From: Planctomycetota bacterium
GTDB lineage: Bacteria; Planctomycetota; UBA1135; UBA2386
Length of the DNA: 64,000 nt
Direction: 5' to 3'
Assembly: GCA_020849665.1 (NCBI GenBank)
Contig: JADLFX010000052.1
Location: forward strand, 1 to 64,000
Shown: piece by piece, positions 36,643-45,909 of the stretch
Position numbering within the stretch: position 1 is the first letter of the stretch
How the letters are laid out: each line of letters opens with the position of its first letter
Program-made: the position numbers and the translations under genes
The notes under the pieces: model-generated
Seen by the model: only the letters and a program-made list of their open reading frames with translations
Database searches by the model: none
What the model was told of the DNA's origin: nothing

Positions 36643-39549
36643 ATGGGCACCTTGACCCGGCTCGGCGTACGGCTCGCGCTGCTCCTCGTCATCGCCGCGC
36701 TGGTGCTCCACCTGGCCCGCCGGCCGCTCGCCGAGCGCTGGCTCCGGCCCGTCGTCGAGCGGGAGCTGGCGGCGCTCCTCGGCGGCTCGGTGCGCGTCGC
36801 GGGCCTGGCCTCGGTCGGGCTCACGCGGGTGGCGGTCGGGCGCCTGGAGTGGACCTCCGCCGATGGCGTATGCCGGGTCGCGGGCGGGCCACTGCGCGCC
36901 TGGATCGATCCCCTCGCGCTGGCGCGCGGCGCGCCGGGCGGGCTGCGCGCCCTCGCCCTCCGCCTGGAGCAGGTGGACGTGACCGTGCCGGAGGCGGGGC
37001 CCGGATCCGCGCCTGCCTCCCCCGCCGCGGAGGTCGTGCTGCCGTTGCCGGGCGGCCTCCTGGACCTCCTGCCCGAGGGCGCCGTCCTGGAGATCGCCCG
37101 CCTGGCGCTCCGCCGCGGCGCGTACGCCTTCGCCGGCCCGGCACGGCTCGAGCTCCGTCCGGCGGGAGCCGGCCATGCCCGCGAGCTGGAGTTCCGCGTC
37201 CCGGCTGCCTCCGGATGGCTGCGGGTCCAGGCCGACGGCCGGGTGGAGGTGCACGCCTCGGTGCGCGATCCGCGGCGGGTGCTGCCGCTCGCCTGGCCGG
37301 AGGCCCCGCCGATCGAGTGCGACGCCGTGCACGGCATGGTCGAGACGCACCTGGGCCGGCCCCTCGCCGCGCGCGGCACCCTGGAGGTGCGCGGGCTCCG
37401 CGCGGCGGAGATCGCGCTGCCCCGCGCGGCCATCGACGTGGAGCTGGCCTCGGGCGCGGTGCGGGTCGACCTGCGGCCCGAGCTACGGACCAGGTTCGCG
37501 GCGGCCGCGGGCAGAGCCACGCTCCAGGTGCGGGCCGGCACCGGGACGCGCGCAGACCTCGACCTCGCGCTGGCCGGCGGCGGGAGGGTGCAGGCGCGTG
37601 CCGGCGTGGACCCGGCGGGCGATTGGCCGCGGAACGGCCACCTGGAGCTGCGGGCGGAGGGGCTTCCGCTGGGGATGCTGCCCGCGGCGTCCCGCCTGCC
37701 GGAGCTCGCGGGCGAGACCGACCTTGCGCTGGAGTGGCGCGACGGCGTGCTCACCGCGGAACTCGCGGCCCGGCTCCGCGCGTCGGCTGCGCGGCTGGGC
37801 ACGCGTGCGCTGGACCTGCGCGTCCAGGCCCGCGGCGACGCGCGCGGCCTCGGCCTGAGTGCGCGGCTCGTGGATCCGGAGCTCGGCGTGGCGGCCGCGA
37901 CCGTGGCCTGCGAAGGACCCGGCGTCGCGGAGCTCGTTGCCGAACCCCGGCGCCTGCTGGCTGCGCCGGCGACGCTGGACGCCCGCGCCGAATGCCCCGA
38001 ACTGGCGCGCCTCGCGCCGCTCCTGCCCGCGGAGCTCGCGCTCTCCGGCCGCGGCGTGGCGGCGTTTTCCGCCCGCGGCACGCTGGCCGATCCGCGGCCC
38101 AGCGTGGTGGTGGAAGTGCGCGACGCGCGCGTGGCACTCTCCGGGACCGCCGAGGTGCGCGACCTGTGGGCGGCGGTGCACGGCACGCTGGAGCGGGTGA
38201 CAGCGGAGGGCGGCGGAGCGGCACTGGATGGCGCGGCCCTCGCATTCCGGGCCACGCTCGATCCGCGGGCCGGCGGAGTGCGCGAACTCTGGACGGCCCC
38301 CCCGGGAGTCCTCGGCGCACCCCTGCACGGCTCCGCCCGGCTCGCCGGGATCGACCTGGCCGCACAGGCCGCGCGGCTCGGCGGGGTGGAGGACCTGCGC
38401 GGGCGCGCCGACGTGGACCTCGCGCTGGCGGGCACGCTCGCGCACCCGCGGCCCGAGCTGGTCGCGCACGTGCGCGGCGCGGAGCTCAAGGTCCCGGACC
38501 TGCCGCGCATCGAGGGCCTCGAGGCCACGATCGCGGCGGATCCAGCGCGCATCGAGGTGCGCGCGCTGCGCGGCAGCCTGGGCGCGGGGACGGTGGCCGT
38601 CAGCGGAACCGTGACCGGAGCCCCGCCGCTGTGGAACGATCCACGCGCGGTGCGCTGCGACCTGCGGCTCACCGGCCAGGAAGTGCTCCTCCTGCGCCGG
38701 CCGGGGCTGCGCGTCCGCTCGGACCTCGACCTCGCGCTGCAGGGCCCCCTCCCTGCGCTGCAGATCTCGGGCGACGTGCGGGTCCGCTCCGCGCGCTACG
38801 CGGCACGCATCCCCTACCTCGACCTCCGCGGCGGCGGCGCGGCGCCCCTGCCCGGCATCCGCATCGCCGGCCCGACGCTGCCGCCGCCGCTGGCCGCATT
38901 CCTGGACCTGCAGGTCGACCTCTCGCAGCCGCTCGCCGTCGACACCAACGTGTTCCGCGGCGCGATCGCCGGCGCGCTGCGAGTGCACGGGCCGCTGCAC
39001 GAGCCGGTCCTGGAGGGCACCCTCACCACCGCCGATGCGCGCCTGATCCTGCCCGGCGCCTCCCTCCAGGTGGGCGCCGGCACGCTGCGTTTCACGCGCG
39101 AGGCGCCGGCGTTCCCGCAGGTCGACGTGCAGGCCACGGGACGGCGCGCCGGCGTGGACGTCACCCTGGGCGTCCGGGGCCGCTTCGATGCGCCCGAGGT
39201 CCTGCTCGGCTCGCAGCCGCCCCTCCCGGCGCCGGACCTCGTGGTGCTGCTGACCACCGGCGTGCTGCCGGAGCAGGTGCGCAGCGATCCCGCCGGCAGG
39301 CTCGGCGCGGTGATGGGCGGCTACGTGGTCGAGGGCATCGCCGACTACTTCTTCGGTCCCGACGCCGGCGAGGCGCGCGAGAGCTTCGTGGACCGGTTGC
39401 ACTTCGAGAGCGGCACCGAGCTGTCGAGCCGAGGCAATCCGAACCTGCTCCTGGAGTACCGCATCCGCGACCGCTTCTACCTGCAGGCCGAGCGCGACGC
39501 GTACGACGACTACAACGCCGGCCTCGTCTACCGGGTGCGCTTCCGTTGA
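36643..39549 (+). CDS. tamB: TamB-family translocation/lipid transport protein
   Basis: A 968-residue protein anchored by one N-terminal helix ([18 protein letters not shown]). The long body is beta-rich with AsmA-like strands ([22 protein letters not shown] and similar), and the C-terminus (from about 790) is the TamB domain: [69 protein letters not shown], ending [12 protein letters not shown]. TamB forms a bridge across the periplasm and works with TamA in outer-membrane biogenesis or lipid transfer. A good site (GGGAGG) precedes the ATG. tamA follows after 7 bases, confirming the pair. Confidence 0.9.
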   Translation: MGTLTRLGVRLALLLVIAALVLHLARRPLAERWLRPVVERELAALLGGSVRVAGLASVGLTRVAVGRLEWTSADGVCRVAGGPLRAWIDPLALARGAPGGLRALALRLEQVDVTVPEAGPGSAPASPAAEVVLPLPGGLLDLLPEGAVLEIARLALRRGAYAFAGPARLELRPAGAGHARELEFRVPAASGWLRVQADGRVEVHASVRDPRRVLPLAWPEAPPIECDAVHGMVETHLGRPLAARGTLEVRGLRAAEIALPRAAIDVELASGAVRVDLRPELRTRFAAAAGRATLQVRAGTGTRADLDLALAGGGRVQARAGVDPAGDWPRNGHLELRAEGLPLGMLPAASRLPELAGETDLALEWRDGVLTAELAARLRASAARLGTRALDLRVQARGDARGLGLSARLVDPELGVAAATVACEGPGVAELVAEPRRLLAAPATLDARAECPELARLAPLLPAELALSGRGVAAFSARGTLADPRPSVVVEVRDARVALSGTAEVRDLWAAVHGTLERVTAEGGGAALDGAALAFRATLDPRAGGVRELWTAPPGVLGAPLHGSARLAGIDLAAQAARLGGVEDLRGRADVDLALAGTLAHPRPELVAHVRGAELKVPDLPRIEGLEATIAADPARIEVRALRGSLGAGTVAVSGTVTGAPPLWNDPRAVRCDLRLTGQEVLLLRRPGLRVRSDLDLALQGPLPALQISGDVRVRSARYAARIPYLDLRGGGAAPLPGIRIAGPTLPPPLAAFLDLQVDLSQPLAVDTNVFRGAIAGALRVHGPLHEPVLEGTLTTADARLILPGASLQVGAGTLRFTREAPAFPQVDVQATGRRAGVDVTLGVRGRFDAPEVLLGSQPPLPAPDLVVLLTTGVLPEQVRSDPAGRLGAVMGGYVVEGIADYFFGPDAGEARESFVDRLHFESGTELSSRGNPNLLLEYRIRDRFYLQAERDAYDDYNAGLVYRVRFR

Positions 39550-39556
39550 GCGGCCG

Positions 39557-41641
39557 ATGGCCTGCCCCCGCGCGTGGCTCCTGGTCGTGCTCGTCCCGCT
39601 GGCGGCCTGCGCCGGGACCTCCGACGTGGGGCAACCCGCGTCGCGGCCGGCCACGCAGGCGGCCACGCGGCCGGCGAGCGGGCCTGCGACCGCCCCCGGC
39701 CCGAAGGTGCGCTTCGAGTTCCAGGGCAGCACGCTGCCCGAGTTCGTGCTGCGCCGGCCGATCGCCGATCTGCTGGAGGAGTTCGCCGCGAACCCGGCCC
39801 GCCTCGGACTCCTGGTGGACGCGGCGGCCGACCTGCGCGAGTTCCTCGTCGGCGAGGCGCGTCCCGACGCCCGCGTCGACCATGCGGTGCTCGCTGGCGA
39901 GGAGACGGTGGTGCGCTTCACCATCGACGAGGGGCCCGTGGTCACGATCGCCAGGCTCGAACTCCACGGCGCGGCCGCGCTGCCCGCGGGCGAGCTGCGC
40001 AAGCTGCTGCGCGCCCGGCCCTCCGGACTGTTCGGCACCGGCGACCCGTACTTCGTGGCCGCCGAGATCGCGGACCTCGCCACCGCCATCGCCGTCCGCT
40101 ACCGGGCAGGCGGCTTCCTCGACGTGCGGGTGGCCGAGCCGGACATCCGGCGTGCGCCGCGGGCCAGCGAGGCGGAGGTGGTGATCCGCATCGAGGAGGG
40201 TCCGCGCTACACGGTGGCGGAGGTCGCGGTGGCGGAGGGCTTGCGCGTGGTGCCCCTCCCGCCAGAGTTCGCCACTGCGCGCGGCCGGGCGTGCGAGGCC
40301 GAGGTGGTGGCGGCCCTGCGGCTGGCCCTGCGCACCGCGCTCGAAGACCATGGCCATCCGGATCCCCGCGTGGTGACGCGCCTGCGCCTGGATCCCTCGC
40401 GTGCCCAGGCCGTCGTCGTGTTCGAGGGCACACCCGGCGCCAGGGCCACCATCGCGGCCGTCGAGATCCGCGGCGGCGAGGGCGTGTCGCGCGGGCTGAT
40501 CCAGAGGCGCCTGGAGTTCCAGGCCGGCCAGCCCTTCCACGGCGGCCGCATCCAGCGCAGCCTGCGCGCGCTCTACGAAACCGGCGTGTTCCGGTCGGCA
40601 CAGGTGCTGCGCGAGCCGGTGGACGGGGATCCCACGCGCCTGCGTCTGGTGGTCGACCTCGAGGAGGGCGAGAACCGCTCGGTCTCGTTCCTGGCGGGCG
40701 TGGGCAGCTACGAGTACCTGCGCGGCGCGGTCACCTACGAGGACCGCAACTTCCTCGGCCACGCGCAGCGCCTCGTGGCGCGCGTGAAGGGCAGCGTGCG
40801 CGGCTACGGCGGAGACCTGACCTGGACCGAGCCCGACCTGCTGCGCTCGGGCGTCGCGCTCTCGCTGCGCGGCTTCGGCCACGTGCGCGAGGAGCCCAGC
40901 TTCACCGACCAGACCGCGGGCACCACGGTCGCACTGGCCCGCCCGCTCGGGCAGCACCAGCAGGCCAGGATCGGCTACACGTTCGGGGACCGCCGCGCGC
41001 TCGACGTGGACCCCTCGGTGCAGCTCGGCGCCGACAGCGCGGTGCGCGAGGGCAAGGTGTTCCTGGAGCTCTCGCGCGACACCCGCGACTCACCGCTCTA
41101 TCCGGCCAGCGGGCACGTGGTCGGGGTGAAGTACGAGCACAGCGATCCCGCGCTCGGCGGCAACCTGCGGCTCGACCGCCTCACGGTGAGCGGCATCCTC
41201 GATCTGCCGCTCGGCCAGGACTTCCTGGTGAGCCTCTCGGCCCAGACCGGGGCGGTGTGGTTCGGCGATCCCGGGGTGCTGCCCGTGCAGGAGCGCTTCT
41301 TCAACGGCGGCGAGACCACGGTGCGCTCGTTCCGCGAGGGCCAGCTCGGGCCCCGGGCGGCCTCCGGCGACCCGCTCGGCGGCGAGTTCCGCAACGTGCT
41401 CAACGCGGAGCTGCGCTTCCCGATCCTCGGTCCCCTGCACGGCTCGCTCTTCGCGGACGCCGGCAACGTGGGCGTCGACCTGCACGAGTACGGCCTCTCC
41501 GACCTGCGCTACGCGGTGGGCGGGGGCCTGCGCTTCGCCCTCCCCGTGGGTCCGCTGCGCCTCGACCTGGGCGTCAACCCGGACCGGCGGCCCGGCGAGG
41601 AGGCGTACGTGCTGCACTTCACCATCGGGTTCCCGTTCTAG
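39557..41641 (+). CDS. tamA: TamA/BamA-family outer membrane protein with lipobox
   Basis: A 694-residue Omp85 protein. After the N-terminal export signal come POTRA-like domains (ATIAAVEIRGGEGVSRGLIQRRL and KLLRARPSGLFGTGDPY are typical) and a 16-stranded barrel from about residue 375: YEYLRGAVTYEDRNFLGHAQRL, TVRSFREGQLGPR (the VRGF/Y loop) and a terminal phenylalanine in TIGFPF, the barrel-assembly signal. Unusually, the signal ends in VPLAACAG, a good lipobox, and is followed by a repeated ASRPAT linker, so the protein may be lipidated before insertion. It is paired with tamB upstream. Confidence 0.88.
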   Translation: MACPRAWLLVVLVPLAACAGTSDVGQPASRPATQAATRPASGPATAPGPKVRFEFQGSTLPEFVLRRPIADLLEEFAANPARLGLLVDAAADLREFLVGEARPDARVDHAVLAGEETVVRFTIDEGPVVTIARLELHGAAALPAGELRKLLRARPSGLFGTGDPYFVAAEIADLATAIAVRYRAGGFLDVRVAEPDIRRAPRASEAEVVIRIEEGPRYTVAEVAVAEGLRVVPLPPEFATARGRACEAEVVAALRLALRTALEDHGHPDPRVVTRLRLDPSRAQAVVVFEGTPGARATIAAVEIRGGEGVSRGLIQRRLEFQAGQPFHGGRIQRSLRALYETGVFRSAQVLREPVDGDPTRLRLVVDLEEGENRSVSFLAGVGSYEYLRGAVTYEDRNFLGHAQRLVARVKGSVRGYGGDLTWTEPDLLRSGVALSLRGFGHVREEPSFTDQTAGTTVALARPLGQHQQARIGYTFGDRRALDVDPSVQLGADSAVREGKVFLELSRDTRDSPLYPASGHVVGVKYEHSDPALGGNLRLDRLTVSGILDLPLGQDFLVSLSAQTGAVWFGDPGVLPVQERFFNGGETTVRSFREGQLGPRAASGDPLGGEFRNVLNAELRFPILGPLHGSLFADAGNVGVDLHEYGLSDLRYAVGGGLRFALPVGPLRLDLGVNPDRRPGEEAYVLHFTIGFPF

Positions 41642-41824
41642 GCGCGGCGGCCGGCACCGAAGTGGCCCGGGATGGGTTCCGCTCCCTCCGTTTTCGGCGC
41701 GCAGACATTGCCGCGCGCGGTCCCGCGACCCGGCCGGCCATCTCGCTCCCCGCCTTCCCGGCGTATGGTGCGCACCTCGGCATCCCTGCCGTATCTCTCG
41801 TCTGCCCCGTTTCCCGAGGTTCCC

Positions 41825-42892
41825 ATGCTTCGTCCCACTTCCATCGCTCTGCTCGTCCTGGCAGGCACCGCCCTGGCCCAGGTTCCCCCGACCCACATCT
41901 CGCCCAAGTCCGCGACCTCCGGGTTGGGCAACGCCAACAACAACATCCCGTTCTCGTGGACCCCGACCGGCTACCAGCAGGTCCACAGCCTCGCGTCGTT
42001 CAGCAGCACCAGCCCGGTGCCGTTCACGAAGATGTCCCTGCGCATGGGGTCGGGGTTCACCAACCGGCCCGGCTTCCAGATCGACGTCGAGCTGGCCGTG
42101 GCCAATTCCACGAACGACTCCAACGCCGCCAGCGCGGTGTTCAACCTGAACGAGGTTCCGGGCTCGCGCGTGACCGTGTTCACCCGCAAGGGCCTCAACC
42201 TGGTCGCAGTCCCGAACAACGACTGGGTCGTCACCTTCCCGTTCGACAACTTCTTCATCTACACCGGCCAGACGCACCTGAGCTGGAGCGCCGCGGTGTA
42301 CGGGAACACCAACGGCAATGCGTTCTTCGTCTACCCGCTCGACGCATGGTGGAAGATCGGCCAGAGCTCCCGCACGGGCTCCTTCGCCGGGTGCTCCTCG
42401 GCCGCCGGCGGCACGCGCGCGGCGTCCCAAAGCGTGAGCACGGTCAACCTGCGCCCGGGCGGCGTGGCCAACTTCACCGGCAACTCGTACGTGCCGGCCG
42501 GTGGTCTGCCCGCGCTCATGGCCATCGGTGGTTCGTCCACCAACTACGGCGGCCTGCCGCTGCCCTACGACATGAGCGGGATCGGCGCGACCGGCTGCTC
42601 CGTCACCAATGACATCCTGCTCACCCTGGCCGGCGTCACCAACGCCAACGCCAACGGTGACGTGGTGATTCCGCTGGCCGTGCCGGCGAACCCGGCCCTG
42701 AGCGGCGTCATCTTCTACACACAGTTCTACTTCCTGCAGTCGGGCGCGAACCCGCTGGGCCTCTTCACCTCGAACGGCCAGACCAACACGGTGGGCACCG
42801 ACCCGCTGGTGACCCGCATCTTTGTCGGCAACCCGAGTGCGACCAGCGGCACGCTGGACACCGGCTTCGGCATGGCGGTGGGGTTCAATTAG
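41825..42892 (+). CDS. Secreted protein of unknown function
   Basis: A 355-residue exported protein: signal MLRPTSIALLVLAGTALAQV, then a beta-rich, Asn/Ser/Thr-rich body (GNANNNIPFSWTPTGYQQVHSL, VANSTNDSNAASAVFNLNE) and a C-terminal part with LSGVIFYTQFYFLQSGANPLGLFTSNG. No enzyme motif was recognised. The composition and the SGVIFYTQ-type ending recall the large families of secreted planctomycete proteins with a C-terminal sandwich domain, but that is an impression. ATG has GAGG 5 bases upstream. A possible -10 (TATGGT) lies at about 41764-41769. Hairpin repeats begin directly after its stop codon. Confidence 0.8.
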   Translation: MLRPTSIALLVLAGTALAQVPPTHISPKSATSGLGNANNNIPFSWTPTGYQQVHSLASFSSTSPVPFTKMSLRMGSGFTNRPGFQIDVELAVANSTNDSNAASAVFNLNEVPGSRVTVFTRKGLNLVAVPNNDWVVTFPFDNFFIYTGQTHLSWSAAVYGNTNGNAFFVYPLDAWWKIGQSSRTGSFAGCSSAAGGTRAASQSVSTVNLRPGGVANFTGNSYVPAGGLPALMAIGGSSTNYGGLPLPYDMSGIGATGCSVTNDILLTLAGVTNANANGDVVIPLAVPANPALSGVIFYTQFYFLQSGANPLGLFTSNGQTNTVGTDPLVTRIFVGNPSATSGTLDTGFGMAVGFN

Positions 42893-43172
42893 CTGGGCGC
42901 CGCCGCAACGCGGCGGAAGTACACAGACAAGGACACCACCCCGCGCCGCTGCGGCGGCGCGGGAACGGCATGCCCGGTCGCCAATCCCTGGGCGCCGCCG
43001 CAACGCGGCGGAAGTACACAGACAAGGACGCCACCCCGCGCCGCTGCGGCGGCGCGGGGGAGCTCAGGCTCGCTCGGCGATTCCGGCGCACCGCTGCAAC
43101 GCGGCGGAAGTACACAGGCAAGGACGCCACCCCTGGGGAGTTCAGGTTCGCTCGGCGATCCCGGCGCGCCGC
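42893..43172. repeat. Array of three hairpin-containing repeats, about 95-bp period
   Basis: Three copies of a unit occur with starts 95 and 96 bases apart (GCAACGCGGCGG at 42905, 43000 and 43096). Each has a small hairpin (CGCCGC, loop AAC, GCGGCG in copy 1, 42901-42915), a conserved linker with AAGTACACAG and AAGGAC, and in copies 1 and 2 a second hairpin of 9-11 bp with loop TGCG (copy 1, 42940-42963). Copy 3 lacks the second hairpin but shares with copy 2 a following stretch of about 30 bases (GCTCGGCGAT). This fills the 325-base gap before the esterase gene, where no coding sequence is supported. It resembles a REP/BIME-type element. Confidence 0.75.
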
Positions 43173-43217
43173 CCCTTCCACCGGCGGGCAGGGGCAGGGC
43201 ACACTCCCCAGCCGCCG

Positions 43218-44525
43218 ATGTGGAACCTGCTCGCGCTCCTGGCCCTGGCGCCGCTCCTCGCGGCGCAGGACGCGGGCCCGGCCGCGGACCTGGCCCGCGC
43301 CGTGGACCTGCCGGACGCCAAGGCGCGGCGCAGCGCCGCCCTCGAGCTGGCGCAACGCAAGGACGTGACGCTGGCACAGTGGCTGGAGCTGTGCGCGGGA
43401 TTCGGCGCCTTCTCACCGCTCGCCCCCGGGGTGCACCACGAGACGGTCCCGCTGCGGGTGCTCGGCAAGGACGAGGCCACGCCGATCTCGTTCTACGTCC
43501 CGAAGGGCTACGACCCGGGCAGGCCCGCGCCGCTCCTCCTCGCCATGCACGGCACCGGCATGAACGGACGGCAGGAGTACCTGATGTGGCAGGAGGTGGC
43601 CGAGACCCTGGGGATGCTGATCCTCGCGCCGTCGGAGACCGGCGCCAACGAGGGCTACGCGTTCACCGAGCGCGAGCGCCAGGTCGCGCTGCAGGCGCTG
43701 CGCTGGCTGCGCCGCCACTGCAACGTCGACGAGAACCGGATCTTCTGCAGCGGCGAGTCGCGCGGCGGCCACATGACCTGGGACCTTGCGCTGCGCCGGC
43801 CCGACCACTTCGCCGCGCTCGCGCCGATGATCGGCGGCCCCAGCATCAATCCGGCCAAGGGCCTGAACAACGTGCGCTACATGGCCAGCATCGCGCACCT
43901 GCCGATCCGCGACCTGCAGGGCGCGAAGGACGACCCCGGACTCGTGGCCAACGTGCGCGCCGGGTTCGCGCGCCTCGCCGAACTCGGCGCCGCCGACGCG
44001 AAGCTGCTCGAGTTCGAGGATCTCGGCCATGGCTTCCGCTTCGCCGCCGTCGACTGGGTCGCCCTGCTGGGCAAGGCCCGCCGGAGCGCCGTACCGGAGC
44101 GCGTGGTGCTCGCCTTCGCCCGGCCGGGCGAGGCACGATCCCACTGGGTGGAGGTCACGCGCTACGCCAAGCCCGTCGAGGAGAACTTCACCCCCAGGCT
44201 CACCGCCAAGGAACTCGAGGCGTTGCAGCAGAAGGACGACGCCGGGCGCAAGCGCTGGTGGCAGGAGCAGTGCGACCAGCGCACCGGGCGGATCGTGGCG
44301 ACGCGCCAGGGCCGGGGCGTGTTCCACGTCGAGGGCACGGGGGTGGCGTCGTTCCGGCTCCTCCTCGACGCGGGCATGTTCGAGCCGAGGAAGCCGATCG
44401 AGCTGCACTGGCAGGGCAGGACCCTGCGCCCGGTCCCCAGCCCCACCCCGCGCGTGCTCCTCACCGAATTCGTGGAGCGCTTCGACCGCACCTTCCTGCC
44501 GATCGCCACGGTGGAAGTTCCCTGA
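43218..44525 (+). CDS. Secreted alpha/beta-hydrolase esterase
   Basis: A 435-residue exported hydrolase: signal MWNLLALLALAPLLAAQ, a helical region, then an alpha/beta-hydrolase fold. PLLLAMHGTGMNG holds the oxyanion-hole HG, CSGESRGGHMTWDLALRRPDHFAAL has the nucleophile serine in G-E-S-R-G, and EDLGHGF supplies the catalytic histidine. The layout is close to secreted feruloyl-esterase or PHB-depolymerase-like enzymes and S9 peptidases. A C-terminal domain of about 110 residues (from FARPGEARSHWVEVTRY) is not recognised. The ATG is the first codon able to give a signal peptide; no clear ribosome site. Confidence 0.87.
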   Translation: MWNLLALLALAPLLAAQDAGPAADLARAVDLPDAKARRSAALELAQRKDVTLAQWLELCAGFGAFSPLAPGVHHETVPLRVLGKDEATPISFYVPKGYDPGRPAPLLLAMHGTGMNGRQEYLMWQEVAETLGMLILAPSETGANEGYAFTERERQVALQALRWLRRHCNVDENRIFCSGESRGGHMTWDLALRRPDHFAALAPMIGGPSINPAKGLNNVRYMASIAHLPIRDLQGAKDDPGLVANVRAGFARLAELGAADAKLLEFEDLGHGFRFAAVDWVALLGKARRSAVPERVVLAFARPGEARSHWVEVTRYAKPVEENFTPRLTAKELEALQQKDDAGRKRWWQEQCDQRTGRIVATRQGRGVFHVEGTGVASFRLLLDAGMFEPRKPIELHWQGRTLRPVPSPTPRVLLTEFVERFDRTFLPIATVEVP

Positions 44526-44650
44526 CCGGACACGCCCGTCGGGGAGCGGGTTGACGCGGCCCCGGCGGACACGAAGATCCGCTGTAGAGCCCGTGGCACC
44601 CTCCCGGGCGCGTTCCTCTCACCCTGCCGCTTCGCCGAAGGAGCGAACCC

Positions 44651-45856
44651 ATGCGCTTCCCGTCCCTCCTCGCAGCCCTCGCCCTGTGCACGCCCCTGTG
44701 CGCCCAGGGCGAGGTGCCGCCGCCCCAGATCGGTCAGACCAATCCTCTCCCGGGGCTCAAGCCCCCCGCGATCCCAGGCACCAACGTCCAGCAGGTGCAC
44801 ATGATCCACCTGCCCGGCGACGCGCCGAACGTGTTCCACACGGCGCTGACGGTGGCGGGCCTGCCGGCGGCCAACGGCGGCGTCGGCGGCACCGACCTCC
44901 TGACCGGCAAGTACGACGTGCTCACCGACACGTTCACGCCCAACACCGAGGCCGCAGCGCTCAACGCCGCGGGCACCGAGTTCGGGCTGATGTTCCACCA
45001 CACCGGACTGCACGCCGTCTACGACCGGCTGCCCGGCCCGCCCATCCTCGCGAAACGCGCGAGCCTCGGTTCGCCCTGGCAGGTGGTCGGCACGATCACC
45101 GGTCTGCCGTCGCAGTCGTACTACGACCCCGCGCTGGCGACCTTCAAGGGCCGCACGTACCTCCTGCACGTGCTCGGCACCGGCATCGCGATGACGGCGA
45201 TCGACCTCAACACCGGCGCCCTGTCCACGCCGTCCGGCGTGATCGTCAACGCCGCACGTTCCGGCAGCACGGCCAACTCCCCCACGCCGATCGTCGACTC
45301 GAAGGGCGAGCTGATCGCGATCTCCCATCACGACGTGCTCGGCTCCGACAACGACCACTACATGTCGATGGACCTGGATCCGGCCACGCCTGCGCTGCTC
45401 TTCAACGACACGCCGACCTGGACCAACAACGGCGGGTTCATCGGCGGCCGCTTCTTCGACGCCGAGTCCACGCCTTCGCCGTATCACATCTTCGCGATCG
45501 ACGCGTTCTGGACGACGGGCGGCCGCGCCCCGGTGGGCGGGGCGATGGAGCTGCGCGCGTTCGTGCCGCCCAGCGCCACGCCGGGCAACCAGGTCTCCTG
45601 GCTCCTGGTCGGAGCCGGGTTCCTGCAGCCGCCCCTGCCCGTGCCGCCGTTCGTGGGGATGTTCGGCCTCAACAACGTGTTGATCACCCTGCCGCTGGGC
45701 ATGCACAACAACCTGAACGGGGAGGCCCTGCTCACCGTGCAGGTGCCCAACATCCCAGGCCTCAGCGGCGCCAAGGTGCCGGTGCAGTCCTTCACCCTGC
45801 ACCCCACCACCGGCACCGGCACGGTCGGCAACACCGCCCTGCTCACCGTCGACTGA
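44651..45856 (+). CDS. Secreted protein of unknown function
   Basis: A 401-residue exported protein with signal MRFPSLLAALALCTPLCAQG and an AAGGAG ribosome site 6 bases before the ATG. The body contains repeating short segments with aromatic and glycine residues (LASFKGRTYLLHVLG-like blades, NSPTPIVDSKGELIAISHHD, NNGGFIGGRFFDAEST) that could form a beta-propeller. The C-terminal part resembles other secreted proteins of this window in being rich in Pro, Gly and Asn. No catalytic motif is visible. A hairpin terminator follows. Confidence 0.8.
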   Translation: MRFPSLLAALALCTPLCAQGEVPPPQIGQTNPLPGLKPPAIPGTNVQQVHMIHLPGDAPNVFHTALTVAGLPAANGGVGGTDLLTGKYDVLTDTFTPNTEAAALNAAGTEFGLMFHHTGLHAVYDRLPGPPILAKRASLGSPWQVVGTITGLPSQSYYDPALATFKGRTYLLHVLGTGIAMTAIDLNTGALSTPSGVIVNAARSGSTANSPTPIVDSKGELIAISHHDVLGSDNDHYMSMDLDPATPALLFNDTPTWTNNGGFIGGRFFDAESTPSPYHIFAIDAFWTTGGRAPVGGAMELRAFVPPSATPGNQVSWLLVGAGFLQPPLPVPPFVGMFGLNNVLITLPLGMHNNLNGEALLTVQVPNIPGLSGAKVPVQSFTLHPTTGTGTVGNTALLTVD

Positions 45857-45864
45857 CGTCCCGC

Positions 45865-45897
45865 GGGGCACGGGACGCGACACCAGCCCCGTGCCCC
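45865..45897. terminator. Bidirectional terminator-like hairpin
   Basis: GGGGCACGGG (45865-45874) pairs perfectly with CCCGTGCCCC (45888-45897) around a 13-base loop. It lies in the 53-base gap between a rightward and a leftward gene whose ends converge here, so it could serve both. No T-run is evident. Confidence 0.5.
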
Positions 45898-45909
45898 CGG
45901 GGGCCGTGC

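Noticed and set aside
42893..43172. CRISPR array
   Set aside because: Only three units with a period of 95 bp, the sequence between repeats is itself partly repeated, and no cas genes are nearby.
42885..43355. Minus-strand open frames with the repeated peptide SVYFRRVAA
   Set aside because: The repetition comes from translating the hairpin repeats; no start signal or family.
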